From Poriferisodalis sp965208485 (GTDB taxonomy: Bacteria; Actinomycetota; Acidimicrobiia; Acidimicrobiales; Poriferisodalaceae): a DNA stretch of 64,000 bases. The notes below the pieces were generated by a model. It saw only the letters and a program-made list of their open reading frames with translations. It was not told the origin of the DNA and searched no databases. Location: contig NZ_OZ242344.1 of the NCBI RefSeq assembly GCF_965208485.1, positions 248,001 to 312,000 on the forward strand, read 5' to 3'. This document shows positions 34,016 through 42,572 of the stretch, piece after piece. How positions within the stretch are numbered: position 1 is the first letter of the stretch; each line of letters begins with the position of its first letter. Made by a program: the position numbers and the translations under genes.

Positions 34016-35359
34016 GTGAGGATTCTCGTGGTGGGGGCTGGCGAGGTCGGGAGCTATATCGCCGAACGCCTCAGCCGTGAGGGAAACGACGTCATCGTCG
34101 TCGATCAGCACTCTGGCAGGCTCGCTGCTCTTGCCTCCGAAGTCGACTTGCTGACGGTGCATGGCAGCGGCACCAACCCTCGCGTGCTCGATGAGGCCGG
34201 ACTCGGCCGGGCGGAAGTGGTGGTAGCGGTCACCGACTCCGACGAGGTGAACCTGTTGGCGTGCATGCAGGCCCGCCAGAGCGGTGTACCCGCCACGGTG
34301 GCCCGCCTGCAGGACAGCGATCTGCGAGGTGCGCCGGGTCGCAACCTGCGCAACGCGATCGGCGTCGATCTGGTGCTCGATCCCGACGAGCAGACCGCTG
34401 ACTCCATCATGGATCTGCTCGTATATCACGGCGCGTCGGACATCAACGAACTCGCCAATGGCGAGGTGCTTGTGGTCGGTGCCCGCCTCGCCCATGACGC
34501 GCCGCTGGTCGGCATGACCATGGCTGAGGTCGGCGCCTACTACGAGCCCGAGTGGGACTTCATCTTCGGCGCGTTGTCGCGTGACGGGGAGACTACCGTG
34601 ATGCGGCGCGAGACAACGCTGCTGCCGAACGATCTGCTGCGAGTGGTCTGCCGACGACAGGGGCGGCGCGAACTCATGGAGATCATGGGCCTTCACCGAT
34701 CGGACTTGCGCCGTGTGATGATCCTGGGCGGGGGCCGAACTGCCGACTTGCTGGCCGGTCGCCTGCTGGAGCGTCACATCGAGGTCGTCATCATCGAACT
34801 GGCCCACGAACGCTGCCTCGAGCTGAGCGATCTCCACGCTGGCGCACTGGTGCTGCACGGTGACATCACCGACATCGACATCCTGGCCCGTGAGGACATC
34901 GGCAGCTTCGATGCCGTCGTCGCTGTCACGGGCGAGGACGACGCCAACGTCTTGGCCTGCCTGTACGCCAAATCCGCAGGCGCCACTGAGGCCATCGCTG
35001 TCGTGCACCGCCTGTCATTGCTTCCGTTGCTGGAGCAGGTTGGCATTGACGCAGCCCTGTCGCCCCGTACCGCCAGCGCCAATATGGTCCTGCGAATGGT
35101 TCGGGGCGATGTCACGGCCGTCGCGACCTTCCTCGAAGGCGATGTCGAGGTACAGGAAATTGAAGTGGGTTCGGGTTCTCGCGCCGACGGCTCGCTGGTG
35201 CGGGATCTCCACCTGCCCGGTCAGATGCTGCTCGCCGCGATCGTGCGGGACGGCAAGGCCCGTATAGCCCGGGGCCGGAGCGAGCTGAGGGCGCGGGACC
35301 ATGTGGTCGCCTTTGTGACGCCTGACTGCGTGGACGAGGTCAAGCAGGCTTTTCGGTGA
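34016..35359 (+). CDS. trkA: TrkA-type potassium uptake regulatory subunit
   Basis: 447 residues from GTG 34016. Two RCK units in tandem: the first begins VRILVVGAGEVGSYIAERLSREGNDVIVVDQ, the second LRRVMILGGGRTADLLAGRLLERHIEVVIIE, each with a G-x-G-x-x-G NAD-binding turn, and each followed by a TrkA_C domain (e.g. ELANGEVLVVGARLAHDAPLVGMTM). It binds NAD(H)/nucleotides and gates the TrkH channel from the cytoplasm. It overlaps the first trkH by 4 bp. Divergent from glpK; the ~70 bp between them carry both promoters. Confidence 0.95.
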   Translation: MRILVVGAGEVGSYIAERLSREGNDVIVVDQHSGRLAALASEVDLLTVHGSGTNPRVLDEAGLGRAEVVVAVTDSDEVNLLACMQARQSGVPATVARLQDSDLRGAPGRNLRNAIGVDLVLDPDEQTADSIMDLLVYHGASDINELANGEVLVVGARLAHDAPLVGMTMAEVGAYYEPEWDFIFGALSRDGETTVMRRETTLLPNDLLRVVCRRQGRRELMEIMGLHRSDLRRVMILGGGRTADLLAGRLLERHIEVVIIELAHERCLELSDLHAGALVLHGDITDIDILAREDIGSFDAVVAVTGEDDANVLACLYAKSAGATEAIAVVHRLSLLPLLEQVGIDAALSPRTASANMVLRMVRGDVTAVATFLEGDVEVQEIEVGSGSRADGSLVRDLHLPGQMLLAAIVRDGKARIARGRSELRARDHVVAFVTPDCVDEVKQAFR

Positions 35360-37029
35360 CACCCCGTCCGGCTCGCCGGGCTTCCGGGCGCAAACGGCTT
35401 CGCCGACTGGTTGTGCGGGTGGTGCGAGCCGTCGACGGTGCGCTGCATGCGTGGGCATGCGGGCCGTACGAATCCACCTTGGCGGTGACCGCGCTGGTGG
35501 TGCTGGCTGCTGCCTCACCAGTGTTTGCGGCGTGCGCACTCTTCGACTGGCTGGCAGGGGGGCGTGTCGCGGCGAGCGGTGAGTCCGGTGCTGACGCCGT
35601 CCCGCTGCTGGTCGCAGGTACCGCCATCGCGCTGCTCGCCTTGGGGTTGCTGCGATTTTGCCGGTGTGAACGACGCATCACTGAGCGTCAGACGCTGACG
35701 GCGCTCGTGCTGGGAGCGCTTGCGGCGGTAGCTGCCGTAGCGATCGCCCACCTCGCGACCGGCACGGTGGAACCGGCAGCGCTGGCGACGGCGTTCGCCG
35801 AAGCTGCGGCGACGATAACCGGTACCAACAGCACGGCAATCCCGGAAGCCATTGCCGGAGACGGGAAGCTGGACCTCGGCGGAGGGATGCTGGCCCTGAG
35901 GGCCGTCGGGCAATGGCTGGGCGGCGCCGCGTTCATCGTCGTCCTCGTGCGAGTGCTGCCGCATCTCGGTGTCGGCGGGCTGGATGCTGACGGGGGAGTG
36001 GCGACCCGCTCGGCTCGCAGGCTGGCAGCGCGCAGCGCCGGCACGATGGGTCGGCTGCTGCTGCTCTATGGGGCGCTCACCGTGCTGGTGGCGGTCGGCT
36101 ACGCGCTGGCAGGCATGCCGGTGCTGCAGAGCGGGCTGCATGCGCTCACCACGGCCTCGACCGGAGGGTTCTCCAGTTACGCAGACTCGCTGCGCCATTT
36201 CGACTCGGCTGCCGTCGAATGGGTGGCGATCTTCGGCATGGCGGCCGGCGGCGTGAGCCTGCCGCTCATGTTCCTGGCGATCCGGCGCCGCGACCCGGCC
36301 CGTTTCATCCGGAGCTACGAGTTCCGGCTGTACGTCACGCTGATCGTGCTCTCCACTGTGGCAGTGGCGCTGTGGACGAGCGGAGACTTCGGCTCCGAGC
36401 ATGTCCGAAAGTCGCTCTTCGCCGTGGTCTCGGTGATCTCGACGACAGGCTTCGAAGCGACACCGTTCGTCGCATTCTCGACTGGCAGTCAGGCGTTGCT
36501 GATGGTGCTCATGCTGGTGGGCGGCATGAGCGCGTCGGTGGCCGGCGGTTTCAAGGTGGTACGCCTGCTGACGCTGGTTTCCTACATCGGGCGCGAGCTT
36601 CGCCGTGCTGTCCATCCCACGCTGGCTGAGCGCCTGCACATCGGACGCTCCACGATCACTGAGACGACAATGAGCCGCATCGTGGGAGAACTGCTGCTGG
36701 CTGCGCTGCTGGTGATTCCGGCTGCCATTGTGCTGGGTGCCAGCGGGCTCGGCGTCGTCGAAGCACTGACGTATGTCGTGTCGGCACTGTCGAACGTCGG
36801 GCCGGCGATGTCGCATGCCGAATTCGCGATGGACGCCGTCGGTTCGATCGGTCACTTGGCTGCCGTCGATGCACTGGGGCGCGTGACGGCAGGGTTGCTC
36901 ATGCTGGTGGGCCGCATGTCCGTCACTGCGGCGGCGGTGGCACTGAGCGTCGTCGTCTATCCCATCACGAGCGCTGTGCGACATGGACATTGGCGACGGC
37001 GCCGACACCCGGGAGCAGCCGTGCGATGA
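35356..37029 (+). CDS. trkH: TrkH/TrkG-type potassium transporter, paralogue 1 (divergent pore 1)
   Basis: 557 residues, GTG start overlapping trkA. About ten membrane helices with four pore loops. Loops 2-4 look normal (LTTASTGGFSSYADSL, VVSVISTTGFEATPF, VVSALSNVGPAMSHAEF), each with the filter Gly. Loop 1 reads EAAATITGTNSTAIPEAI, where TrkH proteins normally have a 'SGFTTTGAT' text, so the first filter position is altered. An N-terminal basic arm precedes helix 1. It overlaps the second trkH by 4 bp, giving a trkA-trkH-trkH operon. Confidence 0.9.
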   Translation: MTPRPARRASGRKRLRRLVVRVVRAVDGALHAWACGPYESTLAVTALVVLAAASPVFAACALFDWLAGGRVAASGESGADAVPLLVAGTAIALLALGLLRFCRCERRITERQTLTALVLGALAAVAAVAIAHLATGTVEPAALATAFAEAAATITGTNSTAIPEAIAGDGKLDLGGGMLALRAVGQWLGGAAFIVVLVRVLPHLGVGGLDADGGVATRSARRLAARSAGTMGRLLLLYGALTVLVAVGYALAGMPVLQSGLHALTTASTGGFSSYADSLRHFDSAAVEWVAIFGMAAGGVSLPLMFLAIRRRDPARFIRSYEFRLYVTLIVLSTVAVALWTSGDFGSEHVRKSLFAVVSVISTTGFEATPFVAFSTGSQALLMVLMLVGGMSASVAGGFKVVRLLTLVSYIGRELRRAVHPTLAERLHIGRSTITETTMSRIVGELLLAALLVIPAAIVLGASGLGVVEALTYVVSALSNVGPAMSHAEFAMDAVGSIGHLAAVDALGRVTAGLLMLVGRMSVTAAAVALSVVVYPITSAVRHGHWRRRRHPGAAVR

Positions 37030-38594
37030 GTGGGCCACTCTGGCTGCTCGGACGCCGCATCGAATCCACTTCGGTGCACATCAGCGGGGCCGCGTTGGTG
37101 TTCGTCGCCATCGGCATGGTGATTTCGGCGGGCGTCGCACTTGTCGACGGGGGCGGCGGGGCGATGGCACTGGTGATCTCCGCAGCAATCACCGCCAGCG
37201 TCGGCGGGGCCATGACGGGCAGCGCATCGGCAACCGACCGGGCTGATCCCTCGGCGGCGTTCGCTTCGGTGGCGTGGACATGGCTGGCGGTCTCAGCGGC
37301 AGGCGCTCTGCCGTTCTTGTTCAGCGGCGTGATCCCGTGGCATGAGGCCGACAACGCGCTCTTCGAGTCGATCTCCGGATTCACCTGCACAGGTGCGACG
37401 ATCCTGATCGACATCGACGGTGTTGCCCACGGAATCCTCTTCTTCCGCAGCATGACCCAGTGGTTCGGCGGCATGGGTCTGATCGTGCTGGCTGTGGGGG
37501 TGCTTCCCGCGCTGAAGATCGGCGGCTTGGAACTCATTGCCAATGAGGCGCCGGGTCCCACGGCCGACCGCTTCACGCCTCGCATCGCCGCCACTGCTCG
37601 GCGTCTGTGGATGCTCTATGGCGGCCTGACCGTCGCAGTCTCCCTGGCGCTGATGATTGCAGGGATGAGCCTCTTCGACGCGGTAGCGCATGCCTTCACC
37701 ACGGTGGCCACCGGCGGCTTCTCGACGTACTCGGCATCGATCGCCGCATTCGACTCGACAGCGGTCGAGATCGTGGTGATCGTCGGCATGATCACGTGCG
37801 GCGCAAGTTTCTCCATCCACTGGCATGTGATCACGCGCACCAGGTCGCAGCGGCGGAGCTACTCGGAGTTGCGCTGGTACCTGGGCCTCATCATCGGTGC
37901 CGCAATTGCCTTGCTGATGCTCAACTCGGGAAGGCTCAGCTTCGGCGCCAACGTGCGAGAGGCGGCGTTCTACGCAGCGTCGCTGGGGTCCAGTACCGGC
38001 TACGGACTTACCGACTACACCCACTCGCAGTTCTGGACCCCTTCCGCGCAGCTGGTGCTGCTGGGGCTGTTCGTAGTCGGCGGCATGACCGGCTCGACCG
38101 CCGGCGGTATCAAGGTGCTGCGTTTGCAGATCGTGGCCCGATATGCGTTCCGCGAAGTGATCCGCGCCCGCCACCGCAGGGCGGTGCTGCCGATGCGCCT
38201 CGGGGACACCACAGTGCCGGAGGACATTGCGGCACGGGCGCTGGGCTTTGTGCTGCTGTACTTGGGCCTTGCCCTGGCGGGCGGCGTGCTGATGACCGCC
38301 TTGGGCAACGATCTCGAGACGGGCTTCTCCGGCGCAGTCTCGGCCATCGGCACCATCGGTCCGGCGCTGGGCGAGGCCGGGCCGACCTCATCGGCGCTGG
38401 CGTTCGAGCGCGGGTCGCGGCCGGTGATGATGGTGCTCATGCTGTTCGGCCGCCTCGAGGTGTTTCCCACGATGCTGATGTTCATGGCGGCACTGCGCGC
38501 GGGCACCCGTTCGCGCTTCGCCCGGACCTCGGCCCAGCGCGGACCGCGCCGGCTGACACGCCTGCCGATGGGTGCGACGCGCTCGTCAGGTTGA
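37026..38594 (+). CDS. trkH: TrkH/TrkG-type potassium transporter, paralogue 2
   Basis: 522 residues from ATG 37026 (ATGA overlap with paralogue 1). All four pore loops are canonical: ISGFTCTGATILIDIDG, TTVATGGFSTYSASI, AASLGSSTGYGLTDYTHSQF and VSAIGTIGPALGEAGP. QWFGGMGLIVLAVGVLPALKIGGLEL is the expected helix after loop 1. It should conduct K+ together with TrkA. Because paralogue 1 has a changed first loop and the two are translated together, a mixed dimer is possible. The 3' end overlaps the converging lipoprotein gene by 9 bp. Confidence 0.93.
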   Translation: MSGPLWLLGRRIESTSVHISGAALVFVAIGMVISAGVALVDGGGGAMALVISAAITASVGGAMTGSASATDRADPSAAFASVAWTWLAVSAAGALPFLFSGVIPWHEADNALFESISGFTCTGATILIDIDGVAHGILFFRSMTQWFGGMGLIVLAVGVLPALKIGGLELIANEAPGPTADRFTPRIAATARRLWMLYGGLTVAVSLALMIAGMSLFDAVAHAFTTVATGGFSTYSASIAAFDSTAVEIVVIVGMITCGASFSIHWHVITRTRSQRRSYSELRWYLGLIIGAAIALLMLNSGRLSFGANVREAAFYAASLGSSTGYGLTDYTHSQFWTPSAQLVLLGLFVVGGMTGSTAGGIKVLRLQIVARYAFREVIRARHRRAVLPMRLGDTTVPEDIAARALGFVLLYLGLALAGGVLMTALGNDLETGFSGAVSAIGTIGPALGEAGPTSSALAFERGSRPVMMVLMLFGRLEVFPTMLMFMAALRAGTRSRFARTSAQRGPRRLTRLPMGATRSSG

Positions 38595-39227
38595 GCTGAT
38601 CGAGCGCAGCGGGGTGAGCGGCATCAGCTCGCTGAAGTCCTCGACGCGCAGCGCTCGCGGCAACTGACCCGGCTGGACCTGCGCGATCGTTCCCGCGCCG
38701 TCGGGCAGTGACTGCGCGGCGCCGTCAAGGAAGAACAGCACGCCCTGTGTGTCCCTTGCCAACGCCGATGCGGTCAGCACCAGTTGTGCCACCGCCCGGA
38801 CGCGCTGGGCGCCCTCCACCTCGAAGAAGACCTCGTTGAGGTGGACCGACACCACGTTGTTGCGCGACAGCTGGACGTCCACGACTTCAGTACCCGCAGG
38901 AATGGCGGACTCGAGGCCGTTCTCCGCCTCCGTAGGCGTGGGTCCGGCGAGCAGCTCGTTGAGCGGTGCATCCAGGAACACCGGGGCAGCCAGCCGCCGC
39001 TGCAGCTCCACGAGCAGGCCGTCTCGCAGGAAGTACACGGCATGCAGGGAGGTGCCGGGGCTGGGGACCTCCGTGCCCGCCGCCGGGGGGACCTCGGGTT
39101 CAGGGAACACCCCGGACGGTACCTCGACCTCCCTGGGAGCATCGTCGGCGGGCAACCCGCAGCTCGCCAAGGCCATGGTGCCCGCCACGAGTCCGCCCAG
39201 ACACCGCAACCACCGGTGGCGGATCAC
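38586..39227 (-). CDS. GerMN-domain lipoprotein (LpqB-like position)
   Basis: 213 residues. Signal peptide with lipobox ALASCG, a Pro/Glu-rich linker, then a GerMN domain: HAVYFLRDGLLVELQRRLAAPVFLDAPLNELLAGPTPTEAENGLESAIPAGTEVVDVQLSRNNVVSVHLNEVFF. It is the third gene of a regulator-sensor-lipoprotein operon and overlaps the sensor gene by 4 bp. In mycobacteria LpqB occupies this place and modulates MtrB, but LpqB also has a large C-terminal beta-propeller that is absent here. A role in modulating the sensor is inferred. Confidence 0.85.
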   Translation of the reverse strand: MIRHRWLRCLGGLVAGTMALASCGLPADDAPREVEVPSGVFPEPEVPPAAGTEVPSPGTSLHAVYFLRDGLLVELQRRLAAPVFLDAPLNELLAGPTPTEAENGLESAIPAGTEVVDVQLSRNNVVSVHLNEVFFEVEGAQRVRAVAQLVLTASALARDTQGVLFFLDGAAQSLPDGAGTIAQVQPGQLPRALRVEDFSELMPLTPLRSISST

Positions 39228-40639
39228 CGGTGCCCCGCAATCGGCAGTTCCACCACAAAGCGCGCTCCGCGCTGACCGTCGCCGCGCGACTCCACGTGCA
39301 CGGTGCCGCCGTGGCGCCGAGTGTGCTCGTACACGAGCGCGAGGCCCAGGCCGGCGCCGGTTCCCGCCCCTCGCTTGCGTGCCGCAGCCCCACGGGTGAA
39401 GCGCTCGAACACCAAGTCCCGCTCGGAGGGGGCGACGCCCGGACCGTTGTCCTCCACGGCGACCTGCACGAAGTAGCCGGGACGGGAGATCTCCACTCGG
39501 GTGGCGCCGCCGCCGTGCTTGTCGGCATTGCGCAACAGGTTGTCGAACACCTGCGCAAGGCCCCGCTTGTCGCCGATGACCACCGCATCGGTGGCTGCGG
39601 GACTGATCTCGAGATCCACCTCCTCGCCGAGCGCTCGCACCCGGAACTGCACCAACTCGGTGACGTTGACGAGTCCTCGTTCGAAGACCGATCCGTCTGC
39701 GTCGGGTCGCGAGATCTCGAGCAGATCCTGCACAAGCTGCTGGAACCTGCCGACTTCTGAGGCCAGCAGGTCCAGCGCGGTGGCGCCCTGAGCGGACAGC
39801 TCGTCTCGGTGGCTGTTCAGGTAGTCGATCGAGCTCCGCAGGGTCTGCAGCGGGGAGCGCAACTCGTGGCTGACATCGGACGCGAAACGGGCGTCGCGGG
39901 CAATCCGGCGCTCCATGGCGTCAGCCATGTCGTTGAACGATTCCACGATGACGGCGAGATCGGGGTCGTCGCTGCGCTCGACACGAGTGTCGAACCGGCC
40001 GTGGGCGATCGAATTGGCGGCATCGGAGACCGTTGCCAGCGGGCGCAGCAGTCGCCCGCCGGCCCAGGCGCCGATAGCAACGCCGATCAGGACGACCAGT
40101 GCTGCGCCGACACCCAGGATCAGGCGCAGGTTCGCCAGCGTTGCCTCGATCTCAGAGAGGGGGACGACTTCGAAGTACAAGGTCTCGCTGAGCTGGGACA
40201 CTGCTGCGGGGCGCAGCCGCAGGCCGAGAGCGAGCTGGGGGACGCCGTCCAGCCGGTAGCGCATTGCGTGTGCTTGGTCGGATCGCTCGACAGCAGCCAC
40301 CAGCTCGTCGGGCAGGTCGCTGGGCACGAGCGACGGAGACCTCCAGACATCCGGTCCGGTTCGCACGATGGAGCGGCTGCCGCTGAGACTCGGCAGCGAC
40401 TCGAGCAGCACCGCGAAGTCGGGGCTCTCGGCGCGCAGTGAGCCCTGCACCTGTGTTGCGTTGGCGAAGAACTGGGCTTCCGAGGAATCCTGCCTCGAGC
40501 CCAGCATCGAGCCACGGGAGAGGCTGTACGTCAGCACGACGAGCAGGAATGCCGCCAAGCACGCCCCGAGCGTGAAGGCACCCACGACTCGGGCGCGTAG
40601 CGGCAGCCGTCGCAGGGGCCGGGGCCAGCGAAACCTCAT
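39224..40639 (-). CDS. mtrB: Membrane sensor histidine kinase, MtrB-like
   Basis: 471 residues. Helix 1 (VVGAFTLGACLAAFLLVVLTY), an extracellular domain to ~170, helix 2 (LILGVGAALVVLIGVAIGAW), a HAMP linker ending FNDMADAMERRI, HisKA with H258 in SDVSHELRSPLQTLRSS, and an ATPase domain with NLLRNADKHGGG, VAVEDNGPGVAPSERD and GTGAGLGLALVYEH. It phosphorylates the response regulator encoded just upstream. Its first 13 codons are repeated 3.5 times in a 74-bp tandem array, so three 25-codon mini-ORFs precede the real start at 40639. Stop overlaps the lipoprotein start. Confidence 0.92.
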   Translation of the reverse strand: MRFRWPRPLRRLPLRARVVGAFTLGACLAAFLLVVLTYSLSRGSMLGSRQDSSEAQFFANATQVQGSLRAESPDFAVLLESLPSLSGSRSIVRTGPDVWRSPSLVPSDLPDELVAAVERSDQAHAMRYRLDGVPQLALGLRLRPAAVSQLSETLYFEVVPLSEIEATLANLRLILGVGAALVVLIGVAIGAWAGGRLLRPLATVSDAANSIAHGRFDTRVERSDDPDLAVIVESFNDMADAMERRIARDARFASDVSHELRSPLQTLRSSIDYLNSHRDELSAQGATALDLLASEVGRFQQLVQDLLEISRPDADGSVFERGLVNVTELVQFRVRALGEEVDLEISPAATDAVVIGDKRGLAQVFDNLLRNADKHGGGATRVEISRPGYFVQVAVEDNGPGVAPSERDLVFERFTRGAAARKRGAGTGAGLGLALVYEHTRRHGGTVHVESRGDGQRGARFVVELPIAGHR

Positions 40640-40862
40640 GATTCCACCCTGCGCGCGGCTGCCGCCATTGGACTCGGCAGCCGTCGCAGGGGCCGGGGCC
40701 AGCGAAACCTCATGATTCCACCCTGCGCGCGGCTGCCGCCATTGGACTCGGCAGCCGTCGCAGGGGCCGGGGCCAGCGAAACCTCATGATTCCACCCTGC
40801 GCGCGGCTGCCGCCATTGGACTCGGCAGCCGTCGCAGGGGCCGGGGCCAGCGAAACCTCATG
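40601..40862 (-). repeat. 74-bp tandem repeat (3.5 copies) over the start of the sensor kinase gene
   Basis: Unit starts at 40601, 40675, 40749 and 40823 (partial, 40 bp), each opening CGGCAGCCGTCGCAGGGGCC. On the minus strand each unit carries an ATG followed by RFRWPRPLRRLP. Copies at 40861, 40787 and 40713 encode 25-residue mini-ORFs (ending AAAARRVES) whose TGA overlaps the next ATG as ATGA, and the fourth ATG (40639) opens the kinase itself. Confidence 0.96.
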
Positions 40863-40891
40863 GCTGCTGCCGCGGCCGCCGCAGCGTCACT

Positions 40892-41572
40892 TCAGGCTCG
40901 CAGTTTGTAGCCCATGCCGCGTGCCGTCGCCACGTAGCGCGGGTTGGCAGGATCGTCTTCGATCTTGAGACGCAGCCGGCGCACGTGCACGTCGACGAGA
41001 CGGCCATCGCCGAAATAGTCGTAGCCCCAGACCCGTTCGAGCAATTGCTCGCGGCTCATCACCTTGCCGGGATTGTCGGACAGTTCGCACAGCAGGCGGA
41101 ACTCGGTCTTGGTGAGGTGCAGCTCGCCGCCGTTCTTGCGGACGACGCCTTCGTCGGGATAGATCTCGAGGTCGCCGACAGAGCGTGGCAGCTCGCTGTC
41201 GTCCACGGCCCGGCTCCGCCGCAGCAGTGCCCTGATCCGCGCCGAGAGCTCCTTGGGAGCAAAGGGCTTGGTCAGATAGTCATCCGCACCTGCTTCGAGT
41301 CCTGCGACCACGTCGTGCGTGTCGTCCCGGGCAGTGATCATGATGATCGGCACATGGCTGATCCGTCGGATCTCCCGGCACAGCTCGAAGCCGTCGAGCC
41401 CAGGCAGCATGATGTCCACCAGCACCACATCGGTGCTGTCGGGGGTGAAGCGCTCCAGTGCTTCCTCGCAGGACTCGGCCTCGCTGACTCTCCACCCTTC
41501 GTCTTCGAGTGCCAGTCGCAGCGCTGTGCGAATCCGCTCGTCGTCTTCGACTGCGAGAACGTTGGTGGTCAC
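40892..41572 (-). CDS. mtrA: OmpR-family response regulator, MtrA-like
   Basis: 226 residues. Receiver domain with acidic pocket VEDDERIR, phospho-acceptor D53 in VVLVDIMLPGLDGFELCREIR, T80 and K102 (YLTKPFAPKELSARIRALLRR). Winged-helix DNA-binding domain: LHLTKTEFRLLCELSDNPGKVMSREQLLERVWGYDYFGDGRLVDVHVRRLRLKIEDDPANPRYVATARGMGYKL, which is close to MtrA/RegX-type proteins. It overlaps the upstream membrane-protein gene by 4 bp and is followed by the 74-bp repeat array and the sensor gene. MtrA in relatives controls cell-wall and division genes. Confidence 0.92.
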   Translation of the reverse strand: MTTNVLAVEDDERIRTALRLALEDEGWRVSEAESCEEALERFTPDSTDVVLVDIMLPGLDGFELCREIRRISHVPIIMITARDDTHDVVAGLEAGADDYLTKPFAPKELSARIRALLRRSRAVDDSELPRSVGDLEIYPDEGVVRKNGGELHLTKTEFRLLCELSDNPGKVMSREQLLERVWGYDYFGDGRLVDVHVRRLRLKIEDDPANPRYVATARGMGYKLRA

Positions 41573-41982
41573 TGCTGCGCTGCCTTGTCGTCAATCGGCG
41601 GGTTCGCCGGGGGGCGCCGGAGAGGCCAGCGACGTCGGCGGTGTGTCACCGAAGCCTGGTCTGCCCACTCGCTCATCGAACGCAGAACGAGCGCAGCGAC
41701 GGCGGCCACGCCGACGGCAGCGGCCAGCGCACCGATTGCTGCACCCGCAAGCGACGGTCCGACACAGCCCCTGCTGCACTCGAAGGCGCTGATTGCATAA
41801 CCCACCAAGCCGCCGCACACTGCGGAGACCACAATTGCGGCGAACGCGACGATCCGTGCAAACACCGAGGGCAGCGCCGTCGGCGCCGCAGTGAGCACTG
41901 CGTCATATACCCCCGTCGGCGTGCTCGACGTGCCGAATCGATCACGCCGCTTGCCATCACCTCGTCCGCTCACGTGCGCCAT
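41569..41982 (-). CDS. Uncharacterised two-helix membrane protein heading the two-component operon
   Basis: 137 residues from ATG 41982; the frame opens upstream at 42045 but that would overlap the promoter region. Two hydrophobic segments, VFARIVAFAAIVVSAVCGGLVGYAI and LAGAAIGALAAAVGVAAVAALVL, are separated by a short loop ECSRGCVGPS with two cysteines; the tail is strongly basic. It overlaps mtrA by 4 bp, so it is likely co-expressed with the two-component system. No family recognised. Confidence 0.65.
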   Translation of the reverse strand: MAHVSGRGDGKRRDRFGTSSTPTGVYDAVLTAAPTALPSVFARIVAFAAIVVSAVCGGLVGYAISAFECSRGCVGPSLAGAAIGALAAAVGVAAVAALVLRSMSEWADQASVTHRRRRWPLRRPPANPPIDDKAAQQ

Positions 41983-42059
41983 GGTAGGACCAGCCGGCCT
42001 GCCGCCCGTCATACCCAGCTCGCAGGGGGCCGTCGAGATCTCCATGGCAGACTGCCAAG

Positions 42060-42566
42060 GTGTCCCAACAGTTGCACCGATGGGCAGTCGCGGGCGGCAT
42101 TCTGCGGCGTGAGAGCGCAGTGCTCATGGTCAACAATCTGCGCCGCAACGGCACCACGGATTGGAGCACACCCGGGGGAGTCGTGGATCCGGGCGAGACC
42201 GTCCTGGGGGCGCTCACGCGTGAAGTCGCCGAAGAGACCGGTCTGCACGTCTCGTCATGGACCGGTCCGCTCTACACCGTCGAAGCCGACGGCAGTGACG
42301 GACCGGGCTGGTTCCTGCGGGTCGAAGTTCACGAGGCTGAGGCGTGGACAGGCGAACTGGATGTCGACGATCCGGACGGCATCGTGTTCGACGCCCGATG
42401 GGTTCCCAATGGCGAGCTGAAGGACCTGCTCGACGGCCAGTACGCTTGGATGGCCGAGCCTCTGCTGACCTACCTGCGGGGCGATGCCGGTCGTGGCCAT
42501 GTGTTCCGCTACACGGTGACGGGCGACCATCGCACCGGCCTGGTGGTGACGCCCGCGGTGCCCTGA
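42060..42566 (+). CDS. Nudix hydrolase
   Basis: 168 residues, GTG start. Nudix box GGVVDPGETVLGALTREVAEETGL at about 39-62 has the G-x5-E-x7-R-E-x2-E-E-x-G order for Mg2+ binding. The strand WAVAGGILRRESAVLMVNN precedes it. Hydrolyses a nucleoside diphosphate-linked compound; the substrate is not readable, though damaged nucleotides or ADP-ribose derivatives are common in the family. Its stop lies 6 bp before the DNA polymerase IV gene, so an operon for nucleotide and DNA damage handling is plausible. Confidence 0.9.
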   Translation: MSQQLHRWAVAGGILRRESAVLMVNNLRRNGTTDWSTPGGVVDPGETVLGALTREVAEETGLHVSSWTGPLYTVEADGSDGPGWFLRVEVHEAEAWTGELDVDDPDGIVFDARWVPNGELKDLLDGQYAWMAEPLLTYLRGDAGRGHVFRYTVTGDHRTGLVVTPAVP

Positions 42567-42572
42567 AGACCT

